24,838 nt of DNA from Pigoraptor vietnamica (Eukaryota; Opisthokonta; Filasterea), in the NCBI GenBank assembly GCA_943704525.1, contig CALSCQ010002576.1:1-24838 (forward strand). The letters run 5' to 3'. The translations under genes and the position numbers were made by a program. This document shows, one piece after another, positions 19,001 to 24,838 of this stretch. Position 1 is the first letter of the stretch; every line of letters starts with the position of its first letter. Below the pieces are notes generated by a model. The model made no database searches and had not been told where the DNA came from. It saw only the letters and a program-made list of their open reading frames with translations.

Positions 19001-19034
19001 GTATGCGACCGTCAGTAGTCCAATTCTGGATTGA
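16017..19034 (+). CDS. unrecognised coiled-coil protein, tandem paralogue B (1005 aa)
   Basis: Same unknown family as paralogue A, in the same order: MGDLF start, coiled coil to about residue 440, acidic disordered middle, basic patch KRALPAD...PAKRREERREL near 604-625, and conserved C-terminal domain about 658-992. It is longer because the coiled-coil unit MQEHVAAKLAEERAAIEERA is repeated six times (residues about 204-348). A heptad-like, highly charged pattern suggests a long rod or oligomerisation stalk. Nucleotides 18261-18368 encode VRQRLDEFAAEYHKDW and onward, unrelated to the matching block in A. The gene is intronless. The open frame extends 23 codons upstream without ATG, so the start is 16017. 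It is followed by MIC60 on the opposite strand. Function is unknown. Confidence 0.82.
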   Translation: MGDLFVHQISQRVFALETYVSDTNDALLEQIGAVDGAAKATGQEALRRIGLAENALGKLKPDVSELLTRVGNVERTNARFEEVVSEVASNVVAEIVRDQKLVTAGALQECVNSVVGRSASLERQLATLDERITGHVGQVRNDVTALQQRSDSLESGIRDCKTALEDAQRQHAGRIVAVENDVASLRGDLNELSQEVGKDLELGMQEHVAAKLAEERAAIEKRARKDMQEHVADMQEHVAAKLAEERAAIEERARKGMQEHVATKLAEERAAIEERARRGMHEHIAAKLAEERAAIEERARRGMHEHVATKLAEERVAIEERARRGMHEHVAAKLAEERTANEERAWTNVEKRVAQLVGKSVTDALSTFRAEHERRAAADLTALKALVREQQSELEAHRLSADDVAALKALVTKQRSEIEALRGELGRRRGEVEPREREYPQTVWTPHESLREDNDAGVPSQRLDGGVNHAAQGALALEGAEPGEDGHGDDTAASHGTPGAGPDASDVASAHELPQGASDFVAENAADVSVALAGWERRTRSQTEHLRRFFEEAAANGKESPRKTAHSASVQDVTMTAADGSPSAPSASGSLGMVRRRVNSFMRKRALPADGSREERPAKRREERRELADVGGSESGNGTSASEIEMVPARPSDDTPISQLDIKYLGYASLNDLRRLRDHLKTLPKASVKRACDEDLQQWTGDPSEVVVDARKRLPFPKGPLIVNGAIWSDRYARAYESLALRLRDVEKVRQRLDEFAAEYHKDWDVGQAACGEGQGDLGVVLGEWIASQEGDAVVAPSEDSVATLGLTADAFVSLLGFWTRPLESLAMARIEHDFVRKAGLAVKIQTVASYNRVADVDVALGATVVVGATYANWRRWCVLECRAVGGRGGHCTRTALVPVVTGKAEGLQQALEECGYGVTMVGGDKFKSSSKTTKMVCDEGLFHCLELVLKRAKGSGVATQLESATRKAFLRMYYACAWRAFQSRGEPDQPVDAPYATVSSPILD
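16626..17060 (+). repeat. 69-bp coding tandem repeat array in paralogue B
   Basis: Six units begin at 16626, 16716, 16785, 16854, 16923 and 16992. A partial 21-bp unit (16695-16715) lies after the first. Each unit encodes 23 residues beginning MQEHVA or MHEHVA and ending RARKG or RARRG. Copies differ by a few substitutions; the last diverges into the unique sequence AWTNVEKR. Paralogue A has only three, more degenerate units. Confidence 0.95.
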
Positions 19035-19607
19035 CGGCGTAGAATTGAACGGACGTCCCCTGTTGGTGCGCCCGCTCCCATCGTCGTGCGTGTCTTGGTC
19101 ACGTGCTTGCGTTGTCGTCCTCGTGCTTGCGGTCGTCTGCCGTGCCTGCAGAATGAACTATATAACTTATTTCCAGCTGCCTTTTGTGCGAGCTAGCAGA
19201 ACATGCGTTCGCGTTGGATGTGGGTCTGCGAGGACGATCGGTCGAAAGACAGGCGGAAATTTGCAGCACATCCTCTCTCATGTTTTGGGCGATCCGCGAT
19301 CCCTTCGCACAATCGCTCGACTTGCGTCAGGTTCAAGCGTACGGTCGCCGCAGCGTTCAGCAAATGGCGCGTGATGCTGTGCCATGGACGCGTGCGCCAT
19401 AAAAATGCCTCTCGCAAAGCGAAGAAGACTGACCTTTTGCATCCGCCGATCGCAGCCGCCATGACATTGAATCTCCACTAGGCAAGTCAAGGTCTCACAG
19501 TCTGTCCCAACGACAAAACCAATTGCACAGATATTGGAACAAACGCGTCTTCATGTGCTCCAGTCACAATGCGGAAGCAAATTAGAGCGACGCACGTAAC
19601 GCAGCGC
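19035..19607. other. convergent intergenic region between paralogue B and MIC60
   Basis: The first 220 bp or so are the 3' flank of duplication unit B. The rest (about 19256-19607) is the 3' side of MIC60 and shows no gene, RNA or repeat that I can support. Short open frames here have no recognisable motif. Confidence 0.55.
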
Positions 19608-22214
19608 TCACGACATAGAGGTGGCCTTCAGGGTCACCTCGGCGTCCACCATGCGCACAGCCTGCACGAGCTCCAGCCGCGTGCGCGCGTCCTTGAGCCA
19701 GTCGTACGCCAGCTTGCGCGGCCACCCGCGCAGCTGATTCACGTGCCGCGTCGCAGTCTCCAGGTCGCCGTGCGACAGGGCATCCTCCGCACGGGCGAGG
19801 ATCGCGTCGACGTCGTCGCCTTCCACGGGGCCCTTCGGCGTGAACAAGAGCGCCGAGAACACAGCAGACAGCGCGTGCGACACCATACCGCCGTCCTCCG
19901 GCATGAGCGAGGCGCGGTGGGCGTGCTTCTTGACAGCCGCAAACCGCCTTCGGAGGTCGTCGTCGGTGGGAATGGGACGCACGAGCGCTTCCGCGGGGAA
20001 GTTCGACAGCGCCACGACGACAGCCTCATCGTCTTGACCCGCCACCGAGAGCGCGCGAACGGCGGCCGAGATGCGCTCGGGGTCGCCCGCGTTCGCGGCG
20101 TGTGACAAGGCGCGCGCGGCGAGCCACAGCTGGTGCGCCCTTCCCCGAATTGCTCCCTCGCTCACCTCCTCCGAGAGCACGAGCTCGAGCGCACGCAGGC
20201 GGCCAAAAAGCGTCTCCAGCTGCTGCATGCGCACCGCCCTCTCCTGCGCAATGCGATCCTGGAGCTCAGAGGCCATCCGCGACGTGAGGTCCTTCTCCTG
20301 AGCGGCAAGACGCTCGCGCATGTGCGAATCTTGCAGGGCCGCCTGCCGCCGCAGCACCTTGTGGAGCTCGTTCGCGTGCTGCGTCTCCGCCGCCGCGCGG
20401 TCCCGGAGCACAGCCGCAGCAAACTCCTCGCGCACCTTGTCGAGTTCGGCCTCGAACGTCGCGCGGACACTCGAGCGCTGCTGGTCAAGCATGGCCTTGA
20501 AGCGCTTTCCGTCCTCCTCCTGCTGTTCCAACACGGCGCGCGCGAGGCGCTCCTCGTCGCGACGCCGCCACTGCTCCAGCGCATACTCGAGCACCGCGAT
20601 GCGTTCCTTGGCGTCCTCGAGCGTCTCCGGGAACTCCGCCCGCAGCGCGTCGCCGAGCACGGCATGGGCGTCGTTCGCGACGACGGCGTGCGCGATCCGC
20701 TGCGAGAGGCTGGCATCGACAGGCAGGGAGAGATTGTCGATGGGCTTCATGGCCTCCTCCGCCACGCGCTCCGTTCCTTCCACGAGAACGCGCACGGCTT
20801 CTGCGGGCGCGTCGGTGCCCGGCGTCGCGTCCTCCGCGCGGAAGTATATGTCGTCGTCGCTGTCGCCGGCATCCTCGCTGCGCTGGGCGCCCTTCTCCTT
20901 CTCAATCTCGGCAACGACTTCAGGTCCCTCCATGGCCGTGCCAATTTCGACGGCGGACTCCTGCCGTGCGAGAGGGAACAACGTGTCAGTGCACACGCAC
21001 CAACGTACCCTCAGGGAATTCTCTGATTTCCTGATTACATAAGCCGAAGCGTACAGCACAATACTTGCACCCTCACCGATGCACACATGCGTTGACACAG
21101 GCCTTTCAAAATGCACGCAAAGCAAACACAAAAACAAACACACAACAGACCTGGACGGCGACATCCGGGGCGCCCTCCGCCGACTCGGCATGCCAGCGCG
21201 GACCCGTATCGTTGCGCAGCGCATCGATGTCCTCCGGCACGACAGCGGCTGTCTGCGCAGACTGGACGTCCTCGGCGTCGACGTCAGACGGCTGTGTGTG
21301 TGCCTGGGCAAAGGACTCTTCCTCGGCGGCGGGCGAGGGCGGTGGCGGTGGCGGCGTCTCCTTCACCGGCGTGGCCTTCGATGCCGACAGAGGGCGCGCG
21401 CCACCGGCCGGCGCAATCGACTCGAGGCGAGGGGGTGCTTCGTAAGCGATGGCCGTCGCCTTCTTGTCCTTCCTCGGCACGTGCACCGAGTGCGCGATGG
21501 ACTTGCCGATGAGCGGGACGTTCTTGGCGAACCACTCGTTAAAGTCGTCGTTGTGCAGCTTGTAGTACAAATAGCCTCCCGTTGCAAGCAGGGTCAGACC
21601 GCCCGCAATCAGCGCCGTCGACAGCGCACCGCCGCCGGACGATGAAGAGCCGGTGTTCGCCTGCTCGTGCCGGTACACGACACTGGCATCCCACAACAGA
21701 GTACAAAATCAGATTCACGTGAACGATGAAGGGTACATTCCAAAAAGCGACCACAGCAAAGCAAGCACCATTGCTCAACGAAGCATCCACACACCGCATC
21801 GGGCGCTCTTCGCCGGTCTTGGCCGCATCTGCGCCCTCGGGCTTCTTTGGTGTGGGTCCTGTGCTCGGCTGCTGCGGCTTTGCCTCTGACGCAGGCGGCG
21901 CTTCCGGTTGCCGCTTGATCTCGGTCGCACCCTGCACCTTCCCCTTTGGCACATCCCCAGCGGGGGACTCCTTCGGCTTCAGCGGCCCTGTCGGCGGCGC
22001 GGTGGGCTTGCTGCCCTTGACATCCACATAACCCCTCTGCGAAATCCGATGCAAATTGAGCGGATGCACACTCGAGAAATCCAAGTTGTGACATTGAGAG
22101 TCAGGGGCTCAGTCCTAGATTCCGCCGTTGACTCACCGTCGAACGCGGCGCGGCCAATCGCTGCCCGCCACAGTGGGCGAGCAAGGCGCGCATGCGGGGT
22201 GCCGCGCGCAGCAT
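19608..22214 (-). CDS. MIC60: MICOS complex subunit MIC60 / mitofilin (4 exons, 734 aa)
   Basis: MIC60 is the core of the MICOS complex, which forms cristae junctions in the mitochondrial inner membrane and contacts the outer membrane. Exons: 22214-22137, 22036-21795, 21682-21151, 20960-19608; phases close to 734 residues (human 758). Exon 1 encodes a mitochondrial presequence, MLRAAPRMRALLAHCGGQRL. A Pro/Lys-rich linker follows, then one membrane helix at about 126-147 (LIAGGLTLLATGGYLYY), an acidic Pro-rich stretch, a long coiled coil (about 360-550) facing the intermembrane space, and the C-terminal mitofilin domain (QLWLAARALSHAANAGD, GGMVSHALSAVFSALLF, QLRGWPRKLAYDWLKDAR). The gene is divergent from a RING protein gene. 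The donor of exon 3 is GTCTGT, the same unusual type used once in TRAIP. Confidence 0.93.
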
Positions 22215-22426
22215 TTGCTTTGCGACGATGAGCCCACTGCCAAATGTCAGTCGCACACCGGTTTTCCCTCAGAAGGCGACAAGACCTCTCAGAGGCCCAC
22301 AGCGAGCCACGTGCGAGGAGATATTGCTAAATAATAAGTGCTGAAAGTGAAATGCGTCCGCCTTTTACGGATGAGCAAACGCTACGGCTGGCACCGAAAC
22401 GGAAAATAGTCAGCTGATGTCCAAAG

Positions 22427-22463
22427 ATCCGGGGTGGAATTGTGCCAATGTACCACCCCGGAT
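22427..22463. promoter_or_regulatory. perfect inverted repeat ATCCGGGGTGG / CCACCCCGGAT
   Basis: Two 11-bp arms (22427-22437 and 22453-22463) flank a 15-bp spacer. The core ATCCGGGGT also occurs upstream of paralogue A (12582-12590) and, inverted, upstream of the copper ATPase (9063-9071). It may be a dimeric transcription-factor site. Confidence 0.6.
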
Positions 22464-22467
22464 TAAA

Positions 22468-22475
22468 TCACGTGA
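22468..22475. promoter_or_regulatory. TCACGTGA palindrome (E-box type)
   Basis: Lies 4 bp after the inverted repeat, so ATCCGGGGT and TCACGTGA occur together here as they do upstream of paralogue A. Confidence 0.45.
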
Positions 22476-22726
22476 CAGGCGGTTTTGGCGTCATCGTTTC
22501 TGCGTTCACCCCGACCTGAAGTGCTTGCCTCTTAGTCCTGAGTCTCTCACGCGTGTGGCGCTGTCGGCGCACTTGCCACTGGTGCGTAACTGTATGCATT
22601 CGTGGTGTGTGGCTGCTGCGTTTGTGCGAATTTTCTGTCTAATTGGCTTTGTGGGGATCTGCAGGTCCTGAGGTGCTGCACTTGCGCTGGTGACAAGTCA
22701 CTCGTCAAGGAGGCCGCTCCGCCGCG

Positions 22727-23919
22727 ATGGCCTCCCGGTCGTTCTTCTCGCGGCTGCGGTTCCGGCTGCCCTCTCGGCCGAGTGAGTCTCCATTGCGATA
22801 CTAACCCTAATGATCGTATTCGAGAAGCGTAATGAAATGTGGCTGTTCTGTGCTTGTCCAATTCGACCTCTGACGGGCCAATAATGCAGTTCCGCCGGGT
22901 CTGGGACATGGACCTCCGCCGCCGCCACAGCTGTGGCAACCGGTGCACAGAGCACCGACCCTCTCGAGCTTCCAATACCGTCCGTTCAACGCGCCGCAGC
23001 CGTTCCAAGTCGTGACCGCTGCCGGGCGCCGCACCATGGCAACGCTCATCGAGTCGCCCTTGACGGCGTCAGTGACTCGCGTGGCGCCGTTCCTCCAAAA
23101 TTACAGCCGGCTCGTTGCGCGCGCGTTTGGGAGTCGCATGGTTGCTGGGACGGCCGCCGTTGGACTTGCCGTGTGTCTGAGTGGGTGGCCGCGGGCAGTG
23201 GCCGTTGTCTGTGCTTGGCGTGAGTAGTTTGTTTGTCAGAGAACACTCAACTCCCGTTTAAATGCGTGCAGCCAACCTGCGTTATTCGGGCATCTACGCG
23301 CGCGAGTGTGAGGAGCCTACGGTCATGCAGAGGACCCACGAGAATGACGAGCGCGTGCTGTCGGATCCCACGCTTATCGTGGGCCGCACGCCCATTGCGC
23401 GCGTTCTCCTGGCACCTCGCAGCGCCGCCGACGAACTCGCGGCCGTGCGCGTCGAGCGTCGCATCCTTTGCGACCGCGTGAACGACCTCCGTCTCTCCGA
23501 GGAGCGGAGCCGTGCGAACGCAGCCGCCGCCAACGCATCGGTGCAGGAATTGCAAGCCGAGGTGCGCCATACTTTCTGTTTTCTGCGGCAACGTTCGTGA
23601 GTTCACAATAGTTTCGACGTCCACAACTCGCATGGATGATATTGACAACGCGCTGCTGCACTCTCCTCGTCAGGTCGAGGCGCTTCGTGCGCAGTTGTGC
23701 GCCGAGCGCAAGCGATTCCGCGACAAGGAAAAGTTGTTAGAGGACGCACTGCACGAGGCGAGCGTGACGGCTACGTGCGTCGTGTGCCTCGACACCCCTC
23801 GCAACGTCGTGTTTGGCTGCGGGCATCACGTGGCCTGTCAGGGATGTGCCGAGCGGCTGTCGCGTTGCCCGATGTGCCGCGCCGACGTGGACGAGCTCAT
23901 TGTTCACTTTGTTTCGTGA
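22727..23919 (+). CDS. membrane protein with C-terminal RING finger (4 exons, 306 aa)
   Basis: Putative E3 ubiquitin ligase. Exons: 22727-22781, 22890-23219, 23272-23561, 23674-23919; phases close to 306 residues. The N-terminus MASRSFFSRLRFRLPSRP is basic and lacks acidic residues, as in mitochondrial presequences. A Pro-rich stretch follows, then a hydrophobic segment at about 99-128 (GTAAVGLAVCLSGWPRAVAV) that may span a membrane. A charged, probably coiled-coil part with VRVERRILCDRVNDLRLSEE leads to a C3HC4 RING at the extreme C-terminus: CVVC, GCGHHVAC, QGC, CPMC. This RING resembles those of IAP proteins and MUL1; no BIR or MUL1-type domain is visible. The head-to-head position with MIC60 and the N-terminus suggest mitochondria, but this is inference. 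The start could lie elsewhere if a 5' exon was missed. Confidence 0.8.
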
Positions 23920-24255
23920 GCGTTTGTTCTCGGGCGTTTATTGGGGGGGAGTTATTTGCGGTCGGTTGAAGAAGAGGGGAGACTGCACGTGCGGGTGCAG
24001 GGTGGGCTGAAGGATGCATGCTGTGTACATAAAAAATGAGCGTCAAAGAGCGCGGTGCTGCGCGTGGCATTCGGGTGATAGTGTTTTATCGATATACAAC
24101 GTGTGAACACACTCATTCATACGACAGACACAAACGAACGCGCGTGCGCAACGCTTGCTGCAAACGCTGCTTCTCAAAGTGAAATGGTTTCAGAGTACGC
24201 GCAAACGCAAAGGCAGACGCATATGCAAACGCTGCGCCGCCCCCTTTCACGTTGT
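23920..24255. other. convergent intergenic region
   Basis: Lies between the stop codons of the RING gene and the coiled-coil gene. AT-rich TACATAAAAAATGA near 24016-24029 may belong to the RING-gene 3' end. I see no gene in it. Confidence 0.5.
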
Positions 24256-24838
24256 CTAGACAATGTGGCTGGGCGGGTGTCGGCCAAACGACGGGAAGGT
24301 ACGCATGCGCAAACGCTCGACCTCCTCGCGCAACACTGCAATTTCGTCGCCGCGCGTCTTTGCCAGGTCGACGAGCCGCCGCCGCGCCGCAATGTCCTTG
24401 AGGCGCTTGCTGGGCCCGCGGGTGGTCGACCGCGCAGCTGAATGGGGAGGGAGGCACGCATGTTAGAAATTGAATGTTACAATCATCGTTGTCATGCCGT
24501 CCACCGCGCCAGTCAACCGCCGACAACGGAAGCAGGCGGTGTGATTTGAAACGGAATGTGCTTCTCACCTTGCACCTGGTGAAGGGCCTTGCGTTCGTCG
24601 ACGGCCGTTTCGAGTTCGCGGACGTCCGAGATGAGCTGCTCGTTCTCGTCGCGCTTCTTTGCGATCATGCGGCGAATCTTCGCGAGGGCGCGGTGCTTCT
24701 CCGCCATCTTGTGCTCGTGCGCCTGCAACGAACACGAGGGCGCTTTTGGTTAGGGAGAAAATTCGGTACGAGAGGCAAGTGTCACATGTGTGTGTGCGTG
24801 CACACACCTGCTTCGTGAACTCGAGCTGCTTCTCCCGC
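24256..24838 (-). CDS. coiled-coil protein, C-terminal part (5' partial, runs off window)
   Basis: Three exons on the minus strand, 24838-24808 (cut by the window edge), 24722-24569 and 24437-24256, join in phase and end with TAG at 24258-24256. The sequence is highly charged heptad-like coiled coil: REKQLEFTKQ, HRALAKIRRMIAKKRDENEQ, LISDVRELETAVDERKALHQ, DEIAVLREEVERLRMRTFPS. The LREEVERLRMRTFPSF ending reminds me of the C-termini of axonemal proteins of the CFAP43/CFAP44 type, which would imply a flagellated organism. I hold this only weakly, since the rest of the protein is missing. Confidence 0.7.

Larger units (their letters stand above)
15786..19255 (+). repeat. tandem segmental duplication, unit B
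   Basis: Second copy of the promoter-gene-flank unit, in direct orientation to unit A. It is longer chiefly because the coiled-coil repeat array has expanded. A 178-bp stretch (18586-18763) is identical to 15009-15186 in unit A. No terminal inverted repeats or target duplications were seen, so a mobile-element origin is not supported. Confidence 0.75.
22215..22726. promoter_or_regulatory. divergent promoter between MIC60 and the RING protein gene
   Basis: A 512-bp region between two start codons. It contains a perfect 11-bp inverted repeat (22427-22463) followed 4 bp later by the TCACGTGA palindrome. CAG at about 22663-22665, after a T-rich stretch, could close a 5'-UTR intron of the RING gene. 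No other gene is apparent. Confidence 0.6.

Noticed and set aside
19151-19170. TATATAA-like sequence after paralogue B as a promoter
   Set aside because: It lies in the conserved 3' flank of the duplication, and no gene follows on the plus strand.
12475-19255. Mobile-element origin for the tandem unit
   Set aside because: I saw no terminal inverted or long terminal repeats, target-site duplication, reverse transcriptase or recognised transposase motif.
19193-19490. Short overlapping open frames in the paralogue B / MIC60 spacer
   Set aside because: No recognisable motif, splice support or conservation with the unit A flank.

Overview
The window is eukaryotic nuclear DNA from an unidentified GC-rich microbial eukaryote. 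Genes are split by short spliceosomal introns (mostly about 50-200 nt, donors such as GTGAGT/GTGCGT/GTGGGT, acceptors mostly CGCAG or TGCAG). The encoded set is purely eukaryotic: Dus3, TRAIP, SEH1, mitochondrial bL35, XPA, MIC60. No rRNA, tRNA, CRISPR or bacterial signals were seen. The gene content does not fix the lineage. All exon models were built by hand from reading frame, splice-site and phase agreement, and from remembered family sequences; no search was run.

Layout: 44-722 (+) 3' end of a DUS3-type tRNA-dihydrouridine synthase; 777-3664 (-) TRAIP E3 ubiquitin ligase in 13 exons; 3665-4111 shared divergent promoter with E2F-like sites and a 33-bp tandem repeat; 4112-6535 (+) SEH1 WD40 nucleoporin, with a long TG/CG microsatellite in one intron; 6923-7465 (-) mitochondrial ribosomal protein bL35; 7715-9020 (+) XPA nucleotide-excision-repair protein; 9226-12366 (+) a single-exon copper P1B-ATPase; 12773-15469 and 16017-19034 (+) two tandem, intronless, closely related genes of an unrecognised coiled-coil family; 19608-22214 (-) MIC60/mitofilin; 22727-23919 (+) a membrane protein with a C-terminal RING; 24256-24838 (-) the C-terminal part of a coiled-coil protein that runs off the window.

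Genes sit in compact convergent and divergent pairs. TRAIP/SEH1, bL35m/XPA and MIC60/RING are head-to-head pairs with 250-510 bp between start codons. TRAIP and XPA are genome-maintenance genes; bL35m, MIC60 and perhaps the RING protein are mitochondrial.

The most novel part is 12.4-19.3 kb: a roughly 3.3-kb tandem duplication carrying two members of an unknown protein family. Each has an N-terminal coiled coil with expandable 23-residue repeats, a disordered middle with a nuclear-localisation-like basic patch, and a conserved C-terminal domain of about 330 residues. The copies share an absolutely identical 178-bp stretch next to sharply diverged blocks. Two short palindromic or near-palindromic motifs (TCACGTGA and ATCCGGGGT) recur in the promoters of the window.
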